A stretch of 64,000 nucleotides of DNA, taken from the NCBI RefSeq assembly GCF_000802385.1, contig NZ_JTDN01000002.1:744001-808000 (forward strand), written 5' to 3'. Numbering within the stretch: the stretch's first letter is position 1; every line of letters starts with the position of its first letter. This DNA comes from Croceibacterium mercuriale (GTDB lineage: Bacteria > Pseudomonadota > Alphaproteobacteria > Sphingomonadales > Sphingomonadaceae). This document shows, piece by piece, positions 16,556 to 25,986 of this stretch. The position numbers were made by a program, and so were the translations under genes. Under the pieces are notes generated by a model. The model was not told the origin of the DNA. It saw only the letters and a program-made list of their open reading frames with translations, and did no database searches.

Positions 16556-18721
16556 TCAGCCGAAATAGCTGCGGTAGAGCGATCCGGTGAAGTAGCCGCC
16601 GGCCATCACCGGCGCGTCGGGATCGACCATGGTGTAGGCGCCGCCAAGGATGGTGACGCCGTCATTGCGCAGCTGGTCCACCGCCTGCATTGTGGCATGC
16701 GGCTTGGTATGGCCCCAGCGGACCACCACGCAGACGCCATCGGCATGGCGGGCGATGGTGCGGGCGTCGGCCACTGCCAGGACGGGCGGCAGGTCCAGTA
16801 CGACATACTCGTACTCCTGCCGCGCCCGGCTCAGCATTTCCGCCATGGCCGGTCCTTCGAACAGGTCCTGGCTGGTGAAGTGTGCGGTGGCGACGGACAG
16901 GATGGCGAGGCCGGAGGTTTCGTCGACCGATACCGCCTGGTCCAGCGTCACCTCGCCTTCCAGCAGTTCCACCAGCCCCTGTTCGGGCCGGTGCGGCAGG
17001 CGCCGCGACACGCGGCCATTGCGCAGGTCGCAATCGACCAGCAGCACGCGGCTGGAATTGATCGCCAGCAGGCGGGCGTAGGACAGTGCCGTCTCCGTCT
17101 TCCCCTCGCCCGGGATGGCGGAGGTGAAGGCGACCACCTTGCCGCGCCCGCCACCGGCGCGCGAGATGGACGCACGCAGGTTACGGATCGCCTCGATATA
17201 CAGCGTCGCGCGATCAGCCCGGATAGTGTCCGCCGGATCCGGCCCGCGGCGGGGCTTCAGGCGGGACCCTGGCCGACCCGCCAGCGGGATGGAGGCGAGC
17301 AGGCGCAGGCCCAGCTCGTCCTCGAAATCCTCGATCGTGCGCAGGCCGCCGCGCGACATCTCGACCGCCAGCGCACAGCCGATGCCGGATGCACCGGCCA
17401 CCAGCACGGCCAGGACCGCCAGCAGCGCACGGGGCGGGCCGTCGGGGGATACCGGCGGCTCGGCGGCGTCGACCACTTCCACCTGGGTGATCACGGCACC
17501 GGTGGACTGGGTGCTTTCCAGCGACAGTTCGTTCATGCGGTCATATTGCGCGCGAGCACTGGCGGCATCACGCTCCAGCCGCTCGGCCTCGGCCGAGGCG
17601 CGGGTGTTGGTGGCGCGCTGGCCTTCCAGCGATGACATGCGGCCACGCAGGGCGCCCACTTCGGCGGCGGAGGCCCGCGCCTGCGCCTGCAGCGACAGGA
17701 CCACGCGCTGCCCTTCGCCCAGGATCTGCCGGTCGACCTCTGCCAGCTGGTCGCGCACCCGGATCGCTTCCGGGTGGCGGCTATCGTAGCGGGTCTCGAT
17801 CTCGCCCTTCTCGCGCAGGATCTCGGCCCGCTGGTTGCGCAGGTCGCGGATCACGTTGGAGCCCTGCACCGCGGCGACTGCATCGACATTGCCGCTGGCC
17901 AGCTGCGCGCTGGCGACCTGGGCATTGGAGCGGGCCGAAGCCGCCTCGCCCTCGGCGGAGGCCAGCTGGCTGGACAGGGTGGTGATCTGCTGGTCGGCGA
18001 CCGTGCCGGAGCTGCCGGTCTGCGGCAGGCCGGTGCTGGCGCGGTAATTGGCCAGACGGCTTTCGGCCGCGGTCACTTCGCCCGCCAGTTCGCCCAGCCG
18101 CTCCCGGAAGAAGCCGGCCTGCCGTTCGGAGGTGCCGGAGGTGGAGCGGACCCGCAGGTCGATATAGGTCTCGACCAGCGAGTTGGCGATGGTCGCGGCC
18201 TTTTCCGCCTCTTCGGACTTGAAGGACAGCGAGATGATGTAGCTGAGCTGGTCACGCCCGATCGCGGTACGGCGACGCACCGCATTGACCGTGCTGGAGA
18301 TCAGCCCGGGCGTGGGCGCGCCTTCAGCCAGCGCGGCATCGCCGGCGAATTCCGGGTCACGATACAGTTCCAGGTCGCGCACCACGGCCTCGGCCAGCGC
18401 GCGGGAGGACATCAGGCCGGTCTCGGTCTCGATCGCTTCCGCATTCAGCACGCTCTGCGCGCCTTCCTGCTCCATCGGATTGAGCGAGGGATCGACCCGA
18501 ACGCGCGACACCGCCTGGTAACTGGGCGTGATCGTCATGATCGCCGCCAGCGCCAGCGCCAGCACGATGGCGGCGACCAGCGCGGCCAGCTTCCAGCGTC
18601 GGCGCAGCGCGCCACCGATGCCGCCGATCAGGGCGCCGACGGTGCGCGGCCGCCGGCCATTGCCGGTCCGCGGCGTTTCGGCCCTGTCGTTGCCGTCGAA
18701 TGTGTCGGTGGTCGTGGCCAT
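16556..18721 (-). CDS. wzc: Polysaccharide copolymerase/tyrosine autokinase (Wzc/ExoP-like)
   Basis: This 721-residue inner-membrane protein combines a Wzz chain-length domain with a BY-type tyrosine kinase. A basic cytoplasmic N-tail precedes TM1 (about residues 43-65), then comes a long periplasmic coiled-coil region (about 180-420) and TM2 (about 427-450). The kinase shows Walker A (IPGEGKTE, near 538), Walker A' (VLLVDCD, near 560) and Walker B (YVVLDLPP, near 640). A short C-terminal tyrosine tail (YFTGSLYRSYFG) is the expected phosphorylation site. The cycle of tyrosine phosphorylation sets polymer length with Wzy and Wza. It is the last gene of the wza/barrel/wzc unit, 8 bp behind the barrel gene. 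Confidence 0.93.
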   Translation of the reverse strand: MATTTDTFDGNDRAETPRTGNGRRPRTVGALIGGIGGALRRRWKLAALVAAIVLALALAAIMTITPSYQAVSRVRVDPSLNPMEQEGAQSVLNAEAIETETGLMSSRALAEAVVRDLELYRDPEFAGDAALAEGAPTPGLISSTVNAVRRRTAIGRDQLSYIISLSFKSEEAEKAATIANSLVETYIDLRVRSTSGTSERQAGFFRERLGELAGEVTAAESRLANYRASTGLPQTGSSGTVADQQITTLSSQLASAEGEAASARSNAQVASAQLASGNVDAVAAVQGSNVIRDLRNQRAEILREKGEIETRYDSRHPEAIRVRDQLAEVDRQILGEGQRVVLSLQAQARASAAEVGALRGRMSSLEGQRATNTRASAEAERLERDAASARAQYDRMNELSLESTQSTGAVITQVEVVDAAEPPVSPDGPPRALLAVLAVLVAGASGIGCALAVEMSRGGLRTIEDFEDELGLRLLASIPLAGRPGSRLKPRRGPDPADTIRADRATLYIEAIRNLRASISRAGGGRGKVVAFTSAIPGEGKTETALSYARLLAINSSRVLLVDCDLRNGRVSRRLPHRPEQGLVELLEGEVTLDQAVSVDETSGLAILSVATAHFTSQDLFEGPAMAEMLSRARQEYEYVVLDLPPVLAVADARTIARHADGVCVVVRWGHTKPHATMQAVDQLRNDGVTILGGAYTMVDPDAPVMAGGYFTGSLYRSYFG

Positions 18722-18729
18722 GGCCGTCC

Positions 18730-20064
18730 TTATGGATGGATCGTCAGCGTCAGCAACGCGGCGAGTTCGTCGAAATCGGCCACGCCGATCGTGGCGGGGC
18801 TGGCATTGCGCCTGGTATAGGTCAGCCCCAGCCGGAGGTCGTACCAGCGGGGTGCGAAGTATTCGGCGGAGGCACCGGCCTGGCGCACGCGGAAGTCGAG
18901 GGGGGAGCGGACATAGTTGATCTGCCCCGCATATCCGCTGACGCCCAGCAACAGGTTGCGGCGCACCGCCCGCTCCACCGTCAGCCGCGCGCTGTTCTCG
19001 AAAAAGGCATCGCCGCCGATCGGCGCCTCCTGCAGCAGCCGGCGGCCGCGCACGGTGACATTGGTCAGCGGGTCGGCGAACCAGGTCAGTTCCCCCTGCG
19101 CGGACAGGCCGGAGATCGGCTCGTAGGCCGGATCGTCGAAGCCACGGCGGGTATAGCCGGCGGCGATCGTGCCCCGGAAACGGCCGGGCAGGTCGGCATT
19201 GACCCCCGCCAGCAGGCGCCAGCTCTGGCTGTCCCGGGCCGGTTCCAGCGTGGTGCCGGGAAACTGGTAGTCGGTCACCACATAGTTGCCCTGCAGATAG
19301 ACCACCCCGCCGGGCGTGAAGGCGTACTCTGCCTGCGCCGCGCCCGTGAAATCGCGGCGGTCCCGCGCGGCCTGGCTGATCCGCACGCCATCATCCTGCT
19401 CCAGGTCCGCGAAGCTGTAATCCTCCACCGCGGCAGTGGCGCTGAGGCGGGTGCGGCCGGCCTGGCGCGCGGCGCGCAAGGCGCCGAACGCGCGACGGTA
19501 GCGCGACAGGATCGCGGTGGCGGCATCGAGCCCGCTGGTGAAGGGCTCCTCCTGCACGCGCGACACGCGTGCCTCGGCCCCCAGATTGGCATAGTCGCTC
19601 AGGTCCAGCCGCCCGCTGGCCCCCAGGTCCCACTCGTTGCGGTTCAGCCGCTGCTCGCTGGCGAAGCGGGTGAGCACGGCAGAGGCGTTCAGGTCGATGC
19701 GGTGGCGGGCCCAGTCGCTGCGGACATCCACGCCCGGGCTGATCCGTGCATAGATGTCGCCATCGGGGTCGCCGCCGGCCAGGAAGGGGTTGTCCGATGC
19801 GCCGATCCCGGTGCCGACCCGCGGCAGGATCAGCAGCGTGCCGCGCCGGATGCCCAGGGGGCCATATTCCAGCAGGATCTGTTCCCGCAGGGACAGGTTG
19901 CGGTCCTGATCGTAATCCAGCGGCAGCACCGGATCGATGATGATACCGTCCTGCACCAGTGCCTGGCCCTGTGCCTGCATGGCGGGGGTGCAGCACGCGG
20001 CCAGCAGGACGGCGCAGAGCCGCCACGCCCATGCGCGGGACCGGCCAGTCGTTCGGGTGGCCAT
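18730..20064 (-). CDS. Outer-membrane beta-barrel protein of the exopolysaccharide export operon
   Basis: This 444-residue protein has a signal peptide (hydrophobic core AWRLCAVLLAACC, probable cleavage after AMQAQG). It is followed by alternating amphipathic strands rich in aromatic and Arg/Asp pairs that end in a strand with LTLTIHP, as expected of an outer-membrane barrel. Similar barrel proteins sit in sphingan and other alphaproteobacterial exopolysaccharide operons. It lies between wza (17 bp) and wzc (8 bp) on the same strand, which ties it to export, perhaps as a co-porin or assembly factor for the Wza channel. The barrel is inferred from pattern, not from a named catalytic motif. Confidence 0.75.
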   Translation of the reverse strand: MATRTTGRSRAWAWRLCAVLLAACCTPAMQAQGQALVQDGIIIDPVLPLDYDQDRNLSLREQILLEYGPLGIRRGTLLILPRVGTGIGASDNPFLAGGDPDGDIYARISPGVDVRSDWARHRIDLNASAVLTRFASEQRLNRNEWDLGASGRLDLSDYANLGAEARVSRVQEEPFTSGLDAATAILSRYRRAFGALRAARQAGRTRLSATAAVEDYSFADLEQDDGVRISQAARDRRDFTGAAQAEYAFTPGGVVYLQGNYVVTDYQFPGTTLEPARDSQSWRLLAGVNADLPGRFRGTIAAGYTRRGFDDPAYEPISGLSAQGELTWFADPLTNVTVRGRRLLQEAPIGGDAFFENSARLTVERAVRRNLLLGVSGYAGQINYVRSPLDFRVRQAGASAEYFAPRWYDLRLGLTYTRRNASPATIGVADFDELAALLTLTIHP

Positions 20065-20081
20065 GTCGACGGGGCCGGTGC

Positions 20082-20645
20082 CTAGAACAGCCGTTCGCCC
20101 ACGCGCAGCGTGTCACCCGGCCAGATCCGCAGATCGGCCGTGAGGCGGTAGGCGCGCTCGCCGTCGGAGCCGGCCTCGCGGATATACAGCACCCGCTTCT
20201 CCGACCGGGGCGTGAAGCCGCCCGCCGTGGCGATCGCGTTCAGCGCGGTCAGTCCGCTGGCGAATTCGTACCGGCCCGGCTGGTCCACCTCGCCCAGAAT
20301 GAAATACGGACGCAGGGTGATCAGTTCGACGTTGACGCGCGGATCCTTCAGGTACCCGTCCGCCAGCCGGGTGCGGATCGCCTCGGCCACGCTGTCGGCG
20401 GTCTGCTCCGTCACCGGAACCGCGCCGATCAGCGGCACGGAAATCGTGCCGGCGGGCCCGACCGGGAACTCGCCCGACAGGTTCTCTTCCCGATAGACGG
20501 TCACGCGCACGCGGTCGCCCACGCCCAGCAGGTAACCGTCATCGACAACCTGGTCGGAATAACGCGCGCCGCTGGCGATGGTCTCGCCGCCAACTGTGGC
20601 GCAGGCGCTGAGCATCAGCGCCAGGAGGCAGATCAAGAAACGCAC
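20082..20645 (-). CDS. wza: Polysaccharide export lipoprotein (Wza/GumB-like)
   Basis: This outer-membrane polysaccharide export protein of 187 residues begins at a GTG. The signal RFLICLLALMLSAC ends in a lipobox cysteine. Then comes the poly-export domain (YLLGVGDRVRVTVYREENLSG, ISVPLIGAVPV, LKDPRVNVEL) and a SLBB domain (YFILGEVDQPGRYEF, LNAIATAGGFTP). I prefer the GTG at 20645, preceded by TGGGGG, because it puts the signal peptide at the N-terminus. An upstream ATG at 20765 would add 40 Cys/Arg-rich residues. It is shorter than E. coli Wza (379) and like GumB (about 230). It heads the wza/barrel/wzc operon and is divergent from a glycosyltransferase. Confidence 0.88.
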   Translation of the reverse strand: MRFLICLLALMLSACATVGGETIASGARYSDQVVDDGYLLGVGDRVRVTVYREENLSGEFPVGPAGTISVPLIGAVPVTEQTADSVAEAIRTRLADGYLKDPRVNVELITLRPYFILGEVDQPGRYEFASGLTALNAIATAGGFTPRSEKRVLYIREAGSDGERAYRLTADLRIWPGDTLRVGERLF

Positions 20646-20854
20646 CGGAAACCCCCAGGCATGCCGGCAGCAGACGCCGGATCGCTGCAGTTTTTTTACG
20701 CCCGGGCAGCAGGCGTGGCAAGCGGCGCGGCATCGTTCCCGCGGGCTGGCGCGCGCCTGCCCCATTTTGGCTCGCCTGCAATGCCGGCTTGAGGAAGCAT
20801 GCTGCCTGCCGCACAGCGGATCGGCGCCGGTCGGTGCGGCGCTAAGGGGAACAG

Positions 20855-21940
20855 ATGAGCAGCAGCATCCGGCGGATCGTGATGGTCGCCCCGCATTTCG
20901 AGGAATATGCCTTCCTGCTGGCGCGGGCGCTGGCGCGCGAGGCGGCCGTGCTGCTGGTGGTGGACACTGCCCGGCTGGACGCCGACTACCAGGATCGGCC
21001 GCGCCCTGCGGCGGCGGCCGTCACGCTGCGGCACTGCACCTTCGGCGCGACCGAGCTGCCGGGGCTGGCGCTGGCGATCGCCCGCTTCCGCCCTGACGTG
21101 CTGCACTGGCAGGAACCTTCAGGCCTGGTGAAGGCGGTCATGGCGGCGGTGACCGTCACGCTGGCCGGCCCGTTCTGCCGCACCGCGCTGACGATCCACG
21201 ATGCGGTGCCGCATTCCGGGCGGGACGCCACGGTGGCCGCCCGCCTGGCACCGGTCCGCCGGTTTACCCGGGCACGGGTGCAGCGCCTGTTCGTGCATGG
21301 TCCGTCATGCGCCGAACAGTACCTGCAGGAGTACCTGCCCGCCCCGCATCGCGACCCGCGCCTGCGCCTGACGGAGCACGGCACCATCCTGGCCGGACCC
21401 GCTGTGCCCCCGCCGGCCGGGTTCCGCGTGCTGATGTTCGGCCGCATGGAAGCCTACAAGGGGCTGGACGTGCTGCTGGAGGCCTGGCGGCTGCTGGTCG
21501 CGCGCGGCGTGACCGCCGCGCTGGAGCTGGCGGGATCGGGACCGGAACTGGACCAGCTGGGACCAGAATTCGCCGCGCTGCCTGGAGTGACGGTCACGCC
21601 GGGCTACATCTCCTCCGCCCAGGTAATCGCCAAGATCGGCGCGGCGGATGCGCTGGTGCTGCCCTATCATAGCGCCACGCAGAGCGGCGTGCTGGCGGCG
21701 GCGATGGGCAATGGCCGCTTCGCCGTTGCCTCCCGCGTGGGCGGCATTCCCGACACGATCGAACACGGCAATAACGGCCTGCTGGTCGAACCCGGCGATG
21801 CGGCCGGGCTGGCCGATGCGCTGGCGCGGCTGGCCAACGATCCCGCGCTGCGCCGGCACCTGCAATCGGGCGCCGCCCGCACCGCGGCAACCCGGCTGGA
21901 TTGGGAACTGATCGCCCAAGGTATTCTGGCAGACTATTGA
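20855..21940 (+). CDS. Glycosyltransferase family 4
   Basis: This 361-residue GT-B fold enzyme is cytoplasmic and membrane-associated. The C-terminal Rossmann domain has the donor-binding segments LMFGRMEAYKGLDVLLEAW and GGIPDTIEHGNNGLLVEPGD. The EX7E motif of retaining GT4 enzymes is replaced by a run reading HSATQSGVLAAAMG, as in some exopolysaccharide transferases. It should add one sugar of the repeat unit from a nucleotide donor; the sugar cannot be deduced. The ATG at 20855 follows AAGGGGA. Its divergent neighbour is wza and its downstream neighbour is the RTX-GH12 gene. Confidence 0.85.
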   Translation: MSSSIRRIVMVAPHFEEYAFLLARALAREAAVLLVVDTARLDADYQDRPRPAAAAVTLRHCTFGATELPGLALAIARFRPDVLHWQEPSGLVKAVMAAVTVTLAGPFCRTALTIHDAVPHSGRDATVAARLAPVRRFTRARVQRLFVHGPSCAEQYLQEYLPAPHRDPRLRLTEHGTILAGPAVPPPAGFRVLMFGRMEAYKGLDVLLEAWRLLVARGVTAALELAGSGPELDQLGPEFAALPGVTVTPGYISSAQVIAKIGAADALVLPYHSATQSGVLAAAMGNGRFAVASRVGGIPDTIEHGNNGLLVEPGDAAGLADALARLANDPALRRHLQSGAARTAATRLDWELIAQGILADY

Positions 21941-22122
21941 ATTCATTGAGGCTTTGCGTCCCCTGGCGAACATGGATCATTAGCGGAAACCCCCTAGTTA
22001 AATCAGGGCCACGCTAGATGGATCGTCAAGAGGAATGAAACTGGGTTAACCGACAATAGAGACCTGACTCAAACCCCTTGACCCTAAACCCCGAAAAGTG
22101 GCGACTTTCTGGGAGTTTGATA

Positions 22123-24507
22123 ATGACCGAAGTCATTAATGGTTCGGCTGGGAATGATCTGTTTCATGGTGGCGATGACACGCTGCTGATTGGCGGGCTG
22201 GGAAACGATGTCTATTACTTGTGGTCGGCAACGTCACGGGCAGTAGAACAGGACGGCGAAGGCTTCGATACTATCTATGCCGGGTTCTGGGGCGCGGCCA
22301 TCATGCCCGAAGGGTTCGAGGCGCTGTGGCTGACCACGATGGGCAGCATCGCCGGGATCGGCAACAGCACCGCCAACCAGATCCATGGCGGGCCGGTGAT
22401 GGCGACGCTGAACGGCAAGGGCGGCGACGACATCCTGCATGGCGGCACCGGGCCTGACCTGTTCGTGGTGGAGGTCGGCAACGGCAGCGACACGCTGGTC
22501 GGGTTTACCTCCGGCTTCGACACGATCCGGCTGCAGGGCTACGGCTTCACCAGCTTCGCGGCCGTCCGGGGCGCGGCCACGCAGGCCGGCACCGACGTGG
22601 CGATCGCGCTGGGCAATGGGGAGCGGCTCACGCTGGCGGGCATCGACCTGGCCGGGCTGCAGGCCGCCGATTTCGGCTATTCCAACGTGGGCGCGCCTGT
22701 GCCGGACGGGCTGGCGCGGATCAGTGGCGAAGGCACGGTGGCGGCCAACGGCCTGTATGTGCACAACAATGTCTGGGGCGCCCACGGCCTGACGCCAGGC
22801 GTCGATTTCTTCATCGACAGCACCTACAAGCCCGGCGACTTCTCCGCCGCGACCACCTTCAACTGGGACTTTCCCGCCACCACCGATCCCTATGGACCGG
22901 TGCGCGGCTATCCGGAGCTCTTCTTCGGCGCGGCGCCGTTCGGCGATACGGTCAATGCGGCCGACACGACCCGCACCTTCCCGGTGCAGCTGTCGTCCAT
23001 CAGTGCGCTGACCACCACTTTCGACACGAGCATGACGGGCAGCACCGGCAGCTTCAACATCGCCTACGACATCTGGCTGACCAGCGCGCCCAATGGCGGC
23101 CCGGGCGAGATCACGAACGAGATCATGATCTGGACCCATGCGCACGAACACCAGCCATGGGGCGACAAGGTCGGCAGCTTCGAGGTCAGCGGCATCGCCG
23201 CCGAAGTCTGGCATTTCGACACCTACACCGCGGTGATCCTGGCAGACGACATGATGGCCGGCACGATCGACCTGGTGGACCTGTTCGCCAAGCTGGAGCA
23301 GCTGGGCATCGTCAGCCAGAACGAATGGCTTGCCTCCGTGCATTTCGGGGCCGAGATCATCGGCGGCGTCGGCTCGCTGACGATCAGCCAGTTCGACATC
23401 CGGATGACCGCCGAAGGGGCGGACGGCACGCTGACCACCACGCTGGTCGATGGCACCGGCGCGCAGGTGCTGGACGTGCAGGCGCCCACACCCGACGGCG
23501 GCATCCCCGGCCTGACCGCCGTGCATGACGAATATGGCCTGCTGACCGGCTACATCAGCGAGCATCAGGATGCGGTGGGCGATCCGCTGATCCGCCAGTA
23601 CGATACCACCGGCACGCTGACCGGCTGGGACATCATCGTCACCGTGGCCGACGGCCATGTCTTCACCAAGCATTTCGATGCCCGGGGCGTGCAGGTGGGC
23701 TACGATGCGGTGTACCGGCAGGGAGATGCGCTGGGTCTGGCCGCCTATGACAGCAGCGGCGCATTGCTGAGCTTCGCCCGCGAGTACCAGCGTGGTACCG
23801 CCAGCACGGAGACATTGCTGTACGATGCCGCATGGCAGCTGACCGGGCGTGAGCTGAAGGCGGTGTCAGGCAACACCACCACCATCAGCCACTATGCGGC
23901 GGATGGCAGCCTGACCGGCAGCACGGTGACGATCGCCGGCGCGGATGGTGCGGTCACCCGGGTCGAGCAGCGCGGTGCGGACGGCATGATCGACCGCTAC
24001 ACGGTGACGCAGGTCGATGCGGACGGCGTGCTCGCGGCGTTCCAGCATGATGGCGACGACCGCTTCCTGGGGGCCCATCATCGCTGGGTCCGGGATGACG
24101 GCGTGACCGTGCAGGCGGATTACGATGCCGGCTGGTCGCTGACCGGCCACACTTATGTCGGCACGGCAGCGGCCGACACGCTGTACCTGGCGGAAGGCCG
24201 CACGCTGGTTCTGGCTGGCGGCGGGGCCGACCACATTGTCGCCAGTCGCGGGGCCGACACCATCCATATCGGCCTGGGTGGCGCGCCGGTGACCATCGAC
24301 GGGTTCACCGCGGGCGAGGACCGGCTGGTGCTGGAACTGCAGGGCAGCCATTCCACGATCGCGGCGAACATGGCCACGCTGACCTACCACGCGGCGAGCG
24401 GCCAGGTGCTGTTCGATGCTGACGGGGCCGGTGCCGGCGCTGCCGTGGCGGTGGCCCAGTTGGCGGCGAACCTGGGGCTGGGTGGCGGCGATCTGCTGAT
24501 CGCCTGA
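22123..24507 (+). CDS. RTX-secreted glycoside hydrolase family 12 protein with nine 25-residue repeats
   Basis: This 794-residue secreted multidomain protein has no signal peptide. Residues 1-125 hold RTX-type segments (GSAGNDLFHGG, GKGGDDILHGG). Residues about 205-430 match GH12 (endo-beta-1,4-glucanase/xyloglucanase fold): NNVWG near the start, nucleophile E333 in NEIMIW and acid/base E411 in HFGAEIIGG. Residues about 466-677 carry nine tandem copies of a 25-residue unit with core (Y/F)Dxx(G/W)xLTG. Residues about 690-794 form a second RTX-like segment. The ATG at 22123 follows GGGAG at 7 bases; a TTG at 22078 is rejected. It lies inside the exopolysaccharide locus and probably cuts that polymer or a similar beta-glucan. 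Confidence 0.8.
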   Translation: MTEVINGSAGNDLFHGGDDTLLIGGLGNDVYYLWSATSRAVEQDGEGFDTIYAGFWGAAIMPEGFEALWLTTMGSIAGIGNSTANQIHGGPVMATLNGKGGDDILHGGTGPDLFVVEVGNGSDTLVGFTSGFDTIRLQGYGFTSFAAVRGAATQAGTDVAIALGNGERLTLAGIDLAGLQAADFGYSNVGAPVPDGLARISGEGTVAANGLYVHNNVWGAHGLTPGVDFFIDSTYKPGDFSAATTFNWDFPATTDPYGPVRGYPELFFGAAPFGDTVNAADTTRTFPVQLSSISALTTTFDTSMTGSTGSFNIAYDIWLTSAPNGGPGEITNEIMIWTHAHEHQPWGDKVGSFEVSGIAAEVWHFDTYTAVILADDMMAGTIDLVDLFAKLEQLGIVSQNEWLASVHFGAEIIGGVGSLTISQFDIRMTAEGADGTLTTTLVDGTGAQVLDVQAPTPDGGIPGLTAVHDEYGLLTGYISEHQDAVGDPLIRQYDTTGTLTGWDIIVTVADGHVFTKHFDARGVQVGYDAVYRQGDALGLAAYDSSGALLSFAREYQRGTASTETLLYDAAWQLTGRELKAVSGNTTTISHYAADGSLTGSTVTIAGADGAVTRVEQRGADGMIDRYTVTQVDADGVLAAFQHDGDDRFLGAHHRWVRDDGVTVQADYDAGWSLTGHTYVGTAAADTLYLAEGRTLVLAGGGADHIVASRGADTIHIGLGGAPVTIDGFTAGEDRLVLELQGSHSTIAANMATLTYHAASGQVLFDADGAGAGAAVAVAQLAANLGLGGGDLLIA

Positions 24508-24633
24508 CCGTCGCCTGCCGCATGACAGGGTGGGCGGTCCTGCCACAGATCGGGACTGTCCGCCCTGCCGCGCATGATTGCTGCCGCTTCGGCCGGCTGC
24601 TACTTCGCGCAATGTTGTCCGCGCGGAGCCACC

Positions 24634-25986
24634 ATGCAATCCACTGACCTGCGCGGCTGGCGCGGCCTGTCGCTCGACGATCTGCGCCAAGCGCTGGCCG
24701 TGGTCGTGCTGGGCGGTGTCGTCTTCATCAGCTCGACCAGGCTGACGCTGCTGCCGGGCGATTACCTGTTCGCCGGCGATTTCAGCGGCGAGGGCAATGT
24801 GGTGCGCCAGCTGCTCTATGTACTGGGCGCCGGGCTCATGCTGCTCACGGCCGATCCGCTGCGTCAGCCGGGCCGGCTGCTCGCCATGTCGCTGCCGATG
24901 CTGGCGCTGCTGGTCTGGTGCGTGGCCAGCATCGGCTGGTCCGTCGAGCCGGGCGTGGGCCTGCGCCGGCTGGTGCTGGCCATCCTGGTGATCTGGATGT
25001 GTTTCCGCACGATCGACGTGCTGGGTCCGCGCGCTGCGCTGGCGGTGGTGCTGTATGTCTCGTTCGGCCTGCTGATCGCCAACCTGCTGGCGGTGGCGGT
25101 GCACCCGGCGGCGATCCACCGGCTGCGCGGCGCGATCCTGGACGATTCGATCGTCGGCGCGTGGCGCGGCGTGATGCCGGAGAAGAACGGCGCCGGGTTG
25201 CTGACGGCGGTCACCATCATCCTGCTGTGCTTCGGTATCGGCCGCCTGGCCCTGCTGCTGCGCATCGGCCTGATCGCACTGGCGGCCATTTTCCTGCTCG
25301 GCACCCAGTCCAAGACCGCGATCGGCCTGGTCGGCATCGGCGTGATCACGGGCGGGCTGTACCAGCTCTATTCGCCGCGGCTCCGCCTGTTCCTGCTGCC
25401 GCTGCTGGCGATCGTGGGCGCAGGTGCGGTGCTGGCGGCGTGGGTCTACCTGCCGCCGCTCCTGCTGGAACTGGACAGCAGCCTCGACGCCTTTACCGGC
25501 CGGATCCAGATCTGGCGGGTGATGGTCGTCTATATCGCGGACCATCCATGGTTGGGCGCCGGGTTCGGCTCGGTATGGAACGTGGGACCGGCCTCGCCGA
25601 TCTACGATTACAGCAGCTCCCCGTGGATCACGAAGCTGATCGCGGAAGGGCACAATGGCTATCTCGATGTGATCATGCAGCTCGGCATACCGGGTGCCGT
25701 GCTGGCGGTGATCGTGCTGTTCGTGCTGCCGATCGCCAAGCTGCTGACGCTGGCGCCGGCCGCGCGCGATCTGGCGGGCGTGTGCCTGGGTGTGCTGGTC
25801 TTCTCCGTATTCCACAATCTGACCGAATCCAGCATCCTGTCGCCGGACCATTTCGGTCAGGTCATGATCGTGATCGCGGTCGCGGCTACGGATCAGCTGT
25901 GCGGCGGCTGGTGGCGGACGGGCCGTGGCGCCGGATGGCGCGCCGACAGGCCACCCTTGGGCCGCGAGCGGATCGAAGCGGCATGA
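24634..25986 (+). CDS. wzy: O-antigen ligase/polymerase-family protein (Wzy-like)
   Basis: This 450-residue membrane protein has about 11 helices and a large periplasmic loop. The Wzy_C/WaaL motif is seen in the loop: FTGRIQIW, HPWLGAGFGSV and then EGHNGYLDVIMQLG. The loop histidine and arginines are thought to bind the lipid-linked donor. In this locus it should polymerise the repeat units at the periplasmic face. The ATG at 24634 follows CGGAG; an upstream ATG at 24574 would add 20 Cys/Ala-rich residues. The 3' end overlaps the flippase start by ATGA, so wzy and wzx are coupled. Confidence 0.87.
   Translation: MQSTDLRGWRGLSLDDLRQALAVVVLGGVVFISSTRLTLLPGDYLFAGDFSGEGNVVRQLLYVLGAGLMLLTADPLRQPGRLLAMSLPMLALLVWCVASIGWSVEPGVGLRRLVLAILVIWMCFRTIDVLGPRAALAVVLYVSFGLLIANLLAVAVHPAAIHRLRGAILDDSIVGAWRGVMPEKNGAGLLTAVTIILLCFGIGRLALLLRIGLIALAAIFLLGTQSKTAIGLVGIGVITGGLYQLYSPRLRLFLLPLLAIVGAGAVLAAWVYLPPLLLELDSSLDAFTGRIQIWRVMVVYIADHPWLGAGFGSVWNVGPASPIYDYSSSPWITKLIAEGHNGYLDVIMQLGIPGAVLAVIVLFVLPIAKLLTLAPAARDLAGVCLGVLVFSVFHNLTESSILSPDHFGQVMIVIAVAATDQLCGGWWRTGRGAGWRADRPPLGRERIEAA

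Noticed and set aside
20685-20700. Run of seven T with a weak GCAGC/GCTGC stem, terminator-like on the plus strand
   Set aside because: No plus-strand gene ends nearby; the stem is only 5 bp with a 12-nt loop. It is more likely an A-tract in the wza promoter.
23866-25851. 661-codon minus-strand frame across the RTX-GH12 and wzy genes
   Set aside because: Gln/Arg/His-rich and spans two real genes on the other strand.
24918-25982. Upstream extension of the flippase frame into wzy
   Set aside because: The extra 355 residues are an out-of-frame shadow of wzy; the flippase starts at the ATG at 25983 by overlap with the wzy stop.
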